Below, piece by piece: positions 15,466 to 20,898 of a stretch of 20,898 nucleotides of DNA; within the stretch, counting starts at the first letter, position 1; each line of letters starts with the position of its first letter. The notes below the pieces were generated by a model. The model did no database searches. It was not told where the DNA came from and was given only the letters and a program-made list of their open reading frames with translations. The stretch spans positions 1-20,898 of the forward strand of contig CAYUJE010000093.1 in assembly GCA_964444865.1 (NCBI GenBank), written 5' to 3'. Source of the stretch: SXOA01 sp964444865. GTDB lineage: Bacteria > Planctomycetota > Planctomycetia > Pirellulales > Pirellulaceae. The translations under genes were made by a program, and so were the position numbers.

Positions 15466-15705
15466 ATGCCGATGATCATCAACCACGACGACCAACTTCC
15501 CCAAATCACCGGTTCCGCTTGCATCTATTTGCGGAGCAAGTCGATGTACGTGCATGGCACGCTGGGACAGACGGAGTCCACGACCGAATCGAACGCCGGT
15601 GCCTGCTGGTGCAACTCCACGCAAAACTCCCTCGGCCCCGACCGGGACTACGTCAACCGCCAGTCCTGCGTCAGCGGCCGAGAGTGCTTCCGCGAGACGT
15701 ATTAG
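15466..15705 (+). CDS. Small Cys-containing protein of unknown function ending the molybdoenzyme operon (79 aa)
   Basis: Not a family I can name. The start is ATG 15466, only 2 nt after the FAD-subunit stop, with GGAGGA formed by the last two Gly codons of that gene 8 nt upstream; this strongly supports translation. The protein has five cysteines: C19 (GSACIYL), C47 and C49 (ACWCN), C68 and C74 (SCVSGREC). The N-terminal part (MPMIINHDDQLPQITGSACI) looks ordered; there is no signal peptide or membrane segment. The CWC pair plus two later Cys could bind a metal or an Fe-S cluster; that is inference. Its place in the operon suggests a small partner, chaperone or assembly factor of the enzyme. 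Confidence 0.75.
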   Translation: MPMIINHDDQLPQITGSACIYLRSKSMYVHGTLGQTESTTESNAGACWCNSTQNSLGPDRDYVNRQSCVSGRECFRETY

Positions 15706-15726
15706 CAGTTCGCTTATTCCTGAGTA

Positions 15727-15749
15727 GTCCGCTCACTCCGTGAGCGGAC
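15727..15749. terminator. Perfect 10-bp hairpin after the operon
   Basis: GTCCGCTCAC (15727-15736) pairs exactly with GTGAGCGGAC (15740-15749) around a 3-nt loop, about 20 nt after the last operon gene. No T-run follows, so it may act as an mRNA 3'-end stabiliser rather than a true terminator. Confidence 0.5.
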
Positions 15750-15779
15750 CTACCGTCTCACGGTGAATGCGAAAAGGCT

Positions 15780-15838
15780 TTAGCCCATTCATTGTCCGCT
15801 CCGAAAGAGTGCTTCGAAGGTCGGAGCTCCTGGGCTAA
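15780..15838. repeat. Nested inverted repeats between convergent genes
   Basis: Outer arms TTAGCCCA (15780-15787) and TGGGCTAA (15831-15838) enclose inner arms GCTCCGA (15798-15804) and TCGGAGC (15821-15827). The pair lies 28 nt before the stop of the convergent gene at 15866. It may end transcription from either side; it also resembles a REP-like element. Confidence 0.55.
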
Positions 15839-15865
15839 TTGGACGAATCAACCGATTGATCACGG

Positions 15866-17161
15866 TCATTTCTCCTCCTCCACCCATTCAAGCACCTTCT
15901 GAGATTCCAAGCGGAATGTTGTGACTTGGTTCTTGTTGAGCCGGTCGGTTGTTGCCTGGCCCTTCGGCGGCAATTGAGACTGCATTCGCTGAGCGAGTGC
16001 CTTGATGGTCGGCAGCAGTTTCTTTCGGCGGGCCTCACTTAGCGACTCATTGTTACGTCGGTAGATCGTCAGATCGCGAACGACGAACCAGACACGAAAC
16101 GAATGTTGCGCATGTTCCTTATCGACGTAATCGGGACCGTCGATTGCCAGCCGAGTCGACCATGATGCGAGCATGTCGTCCATCATTCTCTGATGCCGCT
16201 GCTTCTCTACAGGAAACTCACAGAATTCGCCATACAACAGAGTCAACTGCGGATGATGCGGATGATTCTTGAGCGCGACCTCGATGAGTTCCCAAAGTTC
16301 CCGACGTGTGATGTGGGGCGAAATCTGGAAGAAGATATCGTCTTTCGGTTCAAAATCGACCAACTCCCAGACCAGTCGCTCTCGATGGATTTGCGGGTCG
16401 CGGACCTGAGACTCATTCTTCCAGGGAAACCGTGTGATTAGATTGTCCCAGGTAAATCCGCCAAACTTCGCCTCGATACGACACTTGCCAATCTTTCCGG
16501 CCCAGCCAGCTCCTGTCTTGAGAATGTACCGAACCTCCCGATGCTGCAGTCTTGCGGCCAGTTCGTTGAATTGTCGTTGTTCCTCTTCAGTGGCCTGCCC
16601 TGTCGGCTTCGCTTTAAGCGGAGAAACGCCGAGCAGCATATTCGGCACCGAATCAATTCCTGACACCCAACTGTATTTTGCGGTGAGTTTGTTCCAGTAG
16701 TCGACCTCGACCGCTGTGACCTTGCCAGCGGGGAACGTCATCGTCCAGACCTTCCACTTCTGGCGCTTCCCCACGCTTTTGTCAGCCACGTTCTCGATAG
16801 TCTTGCCATCGACTTTAACTTTGAAATCTCGTAGATCGTCCGGATAGGCAAAGGGAAAACCGACCTCCATCGTGACGGGGGCGTCGGTTAGGTTCTTCAT
16901 TTGAAAGAGCCCGTTTGTATCGCAGCGCGTGGCCGTGACGTTTAGAGTCACCGCCTCCTCACTCATCTCAACTTGGTCTGTCGATCCGGAGAAATTGACC
17001 CCGCCACTCAGCGGGTCTGGCGCTATATCACCGACAACCACTGAGGGCACGGTCAGCCAACTAACGGCCAGCAGTGCCACACAGACCAAGCGAAGCGCTG
17101 CCAACAAGATCAACCGTCGAATTCGGATCAATTCGCCCGACCGGCCGATGAATACTCGCAT
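15866..17161 (-). CDS. Exported protein of unknown function (DUF4424-like N-terminal region, weak)
   Basis: 431 aa from ATG 17161. The N-terminus has basic residues, then a hydrophobic stretch (LILLAALRLVCVALLAVSWL) and a likely signal-peptidase site before DIAPDP (about residue 45). The region after it (DIAPDPLSGGVNF, then EEAVTLNVTATRCDTNGLFQMKN and VTMEVGFPFAYPDD) has the strand pattern of DUF4424-type extracellular domains, in which a conserved start after the signal is followed by a beta-sandwich; I judge this by eye only. The middle part holds a WTMTFPAGKVTAVEVDYWNK segment, and the C-terminal third is helical and basic, ending in LEWVEEEK. No catalytic motif seen. It stands alone, convergent with the molybdoenzyme operon. 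Confidence 0.75.
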   Translation of the reverse strand: MRVFIGRSGELIRIRRLILLAALRLVCVALLAVSWLTVPSVVVGDIAPDPLSGGVNFSGSTDQVEMSEEAVTLNVTATRCDTNGLFQMKNLTDAPVTMEVGFPFAYPDDLRDFKVKVDGKTIENVADKSVGKRQKWKVWTMTFPAGKVTAVEVDYWNKLTAKYSWVSGIDSVPNMLLGVSPLKAKPTGQATEEEQRQFNELAARLQHREVRYILKTGAGWAGKIGKCRIEAKFGGFTWDNLITRFPWKNESQVRDPQIHRERLVWELVDFEPKDDIFFQISPHITRRELWELIEVALKNHPHHPQLTLLYGEFCEFPVEKQRHQRMMDDMLASWSTRLAIDGPDYVDKEHAQHSFRVWFVVRDLTIYRRNNESLSEARRKKLLPTIKALAQRMQSQLPPKGQATTDRLNKNQVTTFRLESQKVLEWVEEEK

Positions 17162-17193
17162 CGCTCCCCCATCGTTTGATTGCTCGTGCTGGA

Positions 17194-17199
17194 ATTATA
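17194..17199 (-). promoter_or_regulatory. Possible -10 box of the exported-protein gene
   Basis: A perfect TATAAT on the minus strand lies 32 nt before the ATG at 17161. No convincing -35 is present; at that distance there is instead one arm of a 7-bp perfect inverted repeat, TAAGCGG (17217-17223) with CCGCTTA (17236-17242), which could be an activator or repressor site. Confidence 0.35.
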
Positions 17200-17388
17200 A
17201 TCCTCATTCTACGAATTAAGCGGATTGAATTGCTACCGCTTAGCATTAACTGCCGCGTCGCATGATAGTTCAGGGGCTGGAAGCTCTTGGAGGAATCATT
17301 TTATTGTTCAGGCACGCGACACGGCGCGGAAAAACGAAATACCTACATGGCGATTCGCTTATGAACTGTACGGTCGCCGATCGCGAAC

Positions 17389-18720
17389 TCAGTCCCCTCG
17401 CAGCTTAAGATTCATCAGGGTCAGCTTCTCGCGGACCTCGTTCAGGCTGGTGACGCCGAAGTTCTTGCATTCCAGCAGGTCGTCCCCTGATTTCCGCAGC
17501 AGTTCGCCCATGAGGGTGAGGCCGAGGCGGGCCATGCATTTGCGGGCTCGCACGGACAGGTTGAGGTCCGAGATGGGCCGTTCGAGCATCGCCTGTTCGT
17601 CGGGGGACATGGAGGAGAGGTCCATGACCGGTTCGGGGACACCGCCACCTTTGTCCTGGGCAAACTGGCCCAGTTCCAGACCCTTGCTGGCGAGCATGTC
17701 CCGGATTTCCACGAGCGAAGTCTCGCCAAAGTTCTTGCTGGCGAGCAGGTCCGCTTCCGAAGTGCGGGTGAGATCGCCCAGCGTTCGCACCCCCATCTTG
17801 GTCAGGCAGTTGCGGCTGCGGACGGAAAGTTCGAAATCGCTGACCGAAATGCTGAGGACCTGGGCCAGCCGGTCGTTACGGCGCTGGGCTTCTTCATCAA
17901 TCCAGCCGCTGCCGGAGGCGGAGGCATCCTTGATGTAGAGACGGGCCCGGGGATGATCGGGGTAGACTTCCAGCACCCGCTGGTAGCACATCTGGGCCCG
18001 GTCAAACTGCTGACGGTCCTCGTAGAGGATCCCCAAGTTGATCAGCGTTCCCACGTTGGCGGGAAAGGTCGCGGCTGCCCGCTGGTAGAATTGCAGGGCC
18101 AGTTCGTCGTTGCCGCGGCGGTCGTTTTCGGTCGCCAGGCTGAAGAGAGCCCCGGGATGCTTGCCGTCGGCTTCCACGGCCCGTTCATAGAGGGCACAAA
18201 CTTCCGGCGTCCCGCCCCCCAGGGCGGCCACCGTGGCCCCGCGCTGGTAAAGGTATTCCGCGGTCTGCTCCACCGCGCCGGAGAGCTTGTCCAGCGTTTC
18301 GAGGGCCTTCTTGGGGTCCTTGTTGTAGCGGAGGGCTTCGGCCACCGCCAAAGCACTATCATCCCCGTTATAGCCGGCGACTTTGGCCGCCTGATAAGCC
18401 TTAATCGCTTCGGGATAATCCCCGAGCGAAAAGCGGGTCTTGCCGATGTAGAAATTGGCCAGCGCCCCGCCATCCGCAGCGCCCAGCGTTTCCAAGGCCA
18501 TCCGATAACGGCCGAGCAGGAAGTAACAAACCCCCAAGCGGACAGCCGAGGCCGGGGTGCGGTCTTCCCGCGTTTCCAGTTCAGCGACGGAATCCCGCAG
18601 GACGCCGAACTGGGCATAATCTTCGGTAATCGCCTGCGAAAGCTGCGTGATTTCGCGGGGTCCGAAGGAACTGTTGGAAAGGACGATATCGCGGACGTCA
18701 ACGAGAACGGCTGTGGACAT
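17389..18720 (-). CDS. TPR protein with two tandem RNA-polymerase alpha-CTD-like domains
   Basis: 443 aa from ATG 18720, with AGGAG about 10 nt upstream. Residues about 56-262 form TPR-type helical repeats (for example AVRLGVCYFLLGRYRMALE, ALANFYIGKTRFSLGDYPEA, GTLINLGILYEDRQQFDRAQ). Residues 290-352 and 381-442 each match the C-terminal domain of the RNA polymerase alpha subunit: FELSVRSRNCLTKMGVRTLGDL...NFGETSLVEIRDML and LNLSVRARKCMARLGLTLMGEL...NFGVTSLNEVREKL. These helix-hairpin-helix-like domains in alpha bind UP-element DNA and activators. There is no alpha N-terminal domain, so this is not rpoA. A role in transcription control or DNA/protein scaffolding is inference. Cytoplasmic; no signal. 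A tRNA-Thr gene lies 34 bp upstream on the same strand. Confidence 0.9.
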   Translation of the reverse strand: MSTAVLVDVRDIVLSNSSFGPREITQLSQAITEDYAQFGVLRDSVAELETREDRTPASAVRLGVCYFLLGRYRMALETLGAADGGALANFYIGKTRFSLGDYPEAIKAYQAAKVAGYNGDDSALAVAEALRYNKDPKKALETLDKLSGAVEQTAEYLYQRGATVAALGGGTPEVCALYERAVEADGKHPGALFSLATENDRRGNDELALQFYQRAAATFPANVGTLINLGILYEDRQQFDRAQMCYQRVLEVYPDHPRARLYIKDASASGSGWIDEEAQRRNDRLAQVLSISVSDFELSVRSRNCLTKMGVRTLGDLTRTSEADLLASKNFGETSLVEIRDMLASKGLELGQFAQDKGGGVPEPVMDLSSMSPDEQAMLERPISDLNLSVRARKCMARLGLTLMGELLRKSGDDLLECKNFGVTSLNEVREKLTLMNLKLRGD

Positions 18721-18754
18721 GTAACGGAGGCTCCTGTGCAGAATCTGAAATCAG

Positions 18755-18828
18755 GGCCAGCAGTGGGAGTCGAACCCACAACCCCCGCTTTACGAAAGCG
18801 GTGCTCTGCCAATTGAAGCTATGCTGGC
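18755..18828 (-). tRNA. tRNA-Thr (anticodon CGT)
   Basis: A 74-nt cloverleaf on the minus strand: acceptor GCCAGCA/TGCTGGC, D-arm GCTT/GAGC, anticodon stem CCGCT/AGCGG with loop TTCGTAA (anticodon CGT, reading ACG), and T-arm GTGGG/CCCAC with TTCGACT. CCA is not encoded; the discriminator base would be C, which is unusual. No terminator follows, so read-through into the TPR gene 34 bp downstream is possible. Confidence 0.93.
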
Positions 18829-18853
18829 GCGCAAAAATCCCGGTGGACCCCTT

Positions 18854-18883
18854 ACCGTACGGTATCCAGGCGGGAGGCGTCAA
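18854..18883 (-). promoter_or_regulatory. Possible promoter of tRNA-Thr
   Basis: On the minus strand TTGACG (18878-18883), an 18-nt spacer and TACGGT (18854-18859) lie 25 nt upstream of the tRNA. The -10 is poor (T, A and final T only). The -10 overlaps a perfect 10-bp palindrome ACCGTACGGT. Confidence 0.35.
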
Positions 18884-19275
18884 GGCGTGGTAGGGCCAAG
18901 ACTTGGGGCGAGCGAAGAGCTTTCCCCGCAGCGGCGGGAACGTAGAATGGTGCGATGCCCGCGTGACGCGGGTGCGCGAGGAAAAAAGTTGGGGGCTCTG
19001 ACGTCCCAAATACGATTTGGTGAGCGGTGATGGCCAGGGGCAAGGCAACCACGCCGCAAATTCCGTCAGAGCCCCCACGGTCCTCTGTTCCGTGGCCACA
19101 CTTGCGTGTGACCGGTCCTCTCTAAAGCACGAAGTGCGCCAACGGAGCAAAACTTTTTTGCTCGCGAATGCCTTGCTCTTTAACTGCCGAGTAATTAAGG
19201 GCTTACGCCACAAAAAAAGTTTTTTCGGCTACAACTAAGGAATCAGGCGGAAACACTCCCCCTTTTGCGTCTGTT
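18884..19275. other. Gene-free, hairpin-rich spacer before the lipid-kinase gene
   Basis: No credible protein gene. It holds the structured element at 18990-19077 (listed separately), then a chain of hairpins: CCACGG/CCGTGG (19075-19080 with 19090-19095), CACAC/GTGTG (about 19097-19110), GCAC/GTGC around GAA (about 19128-19138), and GAGCAAA/TTTGCTC (19145-19163). From 19140 on it becomes AT-rich with A- and T-tracts up to the proposed start of the kinase gene. Confidence 0.55.
18990..19077 (-). ncRNA. Candidate structured RNA or MITE-like element closed by a 14-bp stem
   Basis: A 14-bp perfect outer stem (18990-19003 with 19064-19077; arm GGGGGCTCTGACG) encloses a hairpin CCAAAT/ATTTGG (19006-19020) and a second stem GCGGTG/CGCCGC (19024-19029 with 19052-19057, one G-U), so a three-way junction is possible. 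On the minus strand the last arm is followed by AACTTTTTTCC, like an intrinsic terminator. This favours a minus-strand small RNA of about 90 nt, but the same ends could be terminal inverted repeats of a short mobile element. No known RNA family recognised. Confidence 0.35.
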
Positions 19276-20307
19276 TTGTTTTGCAACGAATCAAGGGAAA
19301 ACCGTGGCACATCCTGCCGCACGGTGTTCCATTTTGAGCGCGACCCTTTGAACCCAGTTTTTCGCTATCTTCCGAGCCATTGCACCGACGTCCTCATCTC
19401 GGTCAACCCCAAGGCCGGCAGCGGCGCGAAGGGTGGGTTGGTGGATGGCCTGGTAGAAGCCTTGCGGGAGAACTGGCTGAATGTCGAGGTCCTGACGGAC
19501 ATTCAGGAAGTCGAATCCATCGTTCGCCAGAAATCGCAGCAGGGCCGTTTGCGGGCAGTGGTGGCTGCCGGGGGGGACGGGACATTTCGGCTCATTGCCC
19601 AGCACACCACGCCGGAAATGCCTCTGGCCATCCTGCCGCTGGGGACGGAGAACCTGCTCTCCAAGTATTTGGAGGTCCCGACAGAGCCTGCGGAGATTGC
19701 GGCCCTAATCGTCGCGGGCTGCACAATCCAACTCGATGCCGGCGAGGCCAACGGCCGGCTTTTCACCCTCATGGCGGGGTGTGGATTTGATGCCGACGTG
19801 GTCCGGCGACTGCATAGCGAGCGGACGGGGAACATCAATCACTTCTCCTATGTCAAACCAATCTTTGATTCCATACGTAATTACGACTACCCCTTGGTAC
19901 GCGTAAACTATGCGGACCGAAGTGTGCAGCCTGGTTTGAAGCGTGCCAGCGTTGAAGGGCGGTGGGTGTTTATCGTCAACCTACCGCGGTATGCCGGCGG
20001 GCTGAACCTGGCCCCTGGAGCCTCGGGAAGCGACGGCCTGCTCGACATTTGCACGTTCAAGGAAGGTTCGCTTTGGAGCAGTCTCCTCTACCTGGGAGAG
20101 GTGATGTTCGGCCAGCATCAATCACTGGAGGACTTCACCCGGGTGGAGGCAGCCGAGATGCGGGTGGAAGCGGAGTCGCCGGTCCCCTACCAGCTCGATG
20201 GCGACCCTGGGGGCGAACTGCCGATGACGGTCCGCTCCCTCCCCGGCCGGCTGCGCGTGATCGTCCGCCGCGAGTGGGCGGAGAAGAATGGGTATGTGGA
20301 AAAGTAG
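19276..20307 (+). CDS. Diacylglycerol-kinase-family lipid kinase
   Basis: Member of the DAGK catalytic-domain superfamily (YegS/DgkB-like), which phosphorylates diacylglycerol or a related lipid with ATP at the membrane. The longest frame has 343 aa. Seen: LISVNPKAGSG (41-50), the nucleotide-binding AAGGDGTFRL (97-106), LPLGTENLL, LDAGEANGRLF followed by the LMAGCGFDADVV segment, and a C-terminal beta-sandwich with QLDGDPGG. The start is uncertain: TTG 19276 is the longest; GTG 19324 and TTG 19348 are in frame, and none has a good ribosome binding site. Homologous sequence starts only near residue 38, so a shorter product is likely. The stop codon TAG is the first three bases of an inverted repeat. 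kdsA follows on the same strand. Confidence 0.88.
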   Translation: MFCNESRENRGTSCRTVFHFERDPLNPVFRYLPSHCTDVLISVNPKAGSGAKGGLVDGLVEALRENWLNVEVLTDIQEVESIVRQKSQQGRLRAVVAAGGDGTFRLIAQHTTPEMPLAILPLGTENLLSKYLEVPTEPAEIAALIVAGCTIQLDAGEANGRLFTLMAGCGFDADVVRRLHSERTGNINHFSYVKPIFDSIRNYDYPLVRVNYADRSVQPGLKRASVEGRWVFIVNLPRYAGGLNLAPGASGSDGLLDICTFKEGSLWSSLLYLGEVMFGQHQSLEDFTRVEAAEMRVEAESPVPYQLDGDPGGELPMTVRSLPGRLRVIVRREWAEKNGYVEK

Positions 20308-20365
20308 GATGGGACTCCAATCCCGTCCTAAGAAAACGGACGGACGGGACTGGAGTCCCATCCTA
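20305..20365. repeat. 24-bp inverted repeat between the lipid kinase and kdsA
   Basis: Arms 20305-20328 (TAGGATGGGACTCC...) and 20342-20365 match at 23 of 24 positions with a 13-nt loop. The left arm starts at the stop codon of the kinase gene. No T-run follows. It has the form of a dispersed intergenic repeat. Confidence 0.75.
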
Positions 20366-20385
20366 CGAAAGATCAATTACAATTC

Positions 20386-20874
20386 ATGCACGACGCCCTT
20401 AATAATCCCGCACAAATTGGTCCTTACGCCTGCGGTCCCGGCCAACCGCTGCTGCTGATTGCCGGCCCCTGCGTGATTGAAAGCGAGGAGTTATGCCTCT
20501 CTATCGCCCGGCGGCTCAAGGAGATTGTCGCCGGCCAAAGGGTCAATCTGGTTTTCAAAGCCTCCTTCGATAAAGCCAACCGGACCAGTGCCTCCGCCTT
20601 TCGCGGCGCGGGGCTCGAAGCCGGCCTGAAAGTCCTGGCGAGAGTCAAGCAAGAAACCGGCCTGCCGGTGACGACCGACATTCATGAATCCGACCAGGCC
20701 GCGCCCGTGGCTGAAGTCTGCGACCTGCTGCAAATCCCCGCCTTCCTCGCCCGGCAAACCGACCTGCTCGTCGCCGCTGCCCAAACCGGCAAAGCCGTCA
20801 ACGTGAAGAAAGGACAGTTCATGGCCCCCTGGGACATGAAACACGTCGTCCAAAAGCTCGGCTCCGCCGGCTGA
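20386..20874 (+). CDS. kdsA: 3-deoxy-8-phosphooctulonate synthase KdsA, interrupted by in-frame UGA
   Basis: Condenses phosphoenolpyruvate with arabinose 5-phosphate to Kdo 8-phosphate for LPS. 162 codons from ATG 20386 to TGA 20872-20874; the family has about 270-285 aa. Seen: LLLIAGPCVIES with Cys29 (metal-dependent class), LVFKASFDKANRTS, PVTTDIHES, LLQIPAFLARQTDLL, and AVNVKKGQFMAPWDMKHVVQKL. The protein stops at GSAG, but the same frame after the UGA continues KDVLLCER, exactly what relatives have after an AGC (Ala-Gly-Cys) segment, up to the window edge. So UGA replaces a Cys codon. The other metal ligands (His, Glu, Asp in the second half) lie beyond, so a product stopping here should be inactive. 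Sequence error, nonsense mutation or recoding cannot be told apart here. Confidence 0.88.
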   Translation: MHDALNNPAQIGPYACGPGQPLLLIAGPCVIESEELCLSIARRLKEIVAGQRVNLVFKASFDKANRTSASAFRGAGLEAGLKVLARVKQETGLPVTTDIHESDQAAPVAEVCDLLQIPAFLARQTDLLVAAAQTGKAVNVKKGQFMAPWDMKHVVQKLGSAG

Positions 20875-20898
20875 AAAGATGTTTTGCTTTGCGAGCGC
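20872..20898 (+). other. Continuation of the kdsA frame after the in-frame UGA
   Basis: The nine codons from 20872 to the window end read stop-K-D-V-L-L-C-E-R. The LLxER stretch is the known beginning of the next KdsA motif (in relatives LTERG or LCERG before FGY). The reading frame is therefore preserved and only one base (TGC or TGT to TGA) explains the stop. Confidence 0.75.

Noticed and set aside
18990..19077. Small SRP RNA (4.5S-like), because of the GGGGGCTCTG start and CCCCC end
   Set aside because: The conserved SRP core (GGAAG...AGCAGCC) is missing on both strands.

Overview
The window reads as a stretch of a planctomycete chromosome (Planctomycetota, perhaps Gemmatales or Pirellulales; order level is a guess). 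Reasons: a TPR protein carrying two RNA-polymerase alpha-CTD-like domains, a zinc-ribbon/proline-rich membrane protein, an Lgt with a PDZ insert, a FolK with a nucleoside-kinase-like tail, Tat-targeted molybdoenzyme genes, and several kinds of intergenic inverted repeat. A run of 100 N at 1694-1793 is a scaffold join, so this is a draft or metagenome assembly; the gap clips two genes.

Layout. 1-4934, minus strand: folK, panC, lgt (3' end lost in the gap), an SDR oxidoreductase (5' end lost in the gap) and purU (runs off the left edge). folK-panC-lgt are packed with 3-9 bp spacing and form a pteridine/pantothenate/lipoprotein-maturation cluster. 4935-6001 is about 1.07 kb without a convincing gene. 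6002-9397, minus: rimO followed by a zinc-ribbon membrane protein. 9512-9680, minus: tRNA-Arg(ACG) with a good promoter and a strong intrinsic terminator. 9708-10340, minus: O6-alkylguanine-DNA alkyltransferase; divergent from it a 247-aa conserved-looking unknown protein.

11438-15705, plus: a xanthine-dehydrogenase/CO-dehydrogenase-family operon of a Tat-targeted small Fe-S subunit, a large Mo-subunit, an FAD subunit and a 79-aa Cys-containing protein of unknown function. This is the most striking region: all four cysteine ligands of the N-terminal plant-type [2Fe-2S] cluster of the small subunit are serines (all AGC codons), while the C-terminal cluster motif is intact.

15727-15838 holds hairpins between convergent genes. 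Then, minus: an exported protein (DUF4424-like, weak), the TPR/double alpha-CTD protein, and a tRNA-Thr(CGT) just upstream of it. 18829-19275 is gene-free but rich in hairpins. Plus: a DAGK-family lipid kinase and kdsA. kdsA has an in-frame UGA where relatives have Cys, and the reading frame continues in family-like sequence to the window edge.
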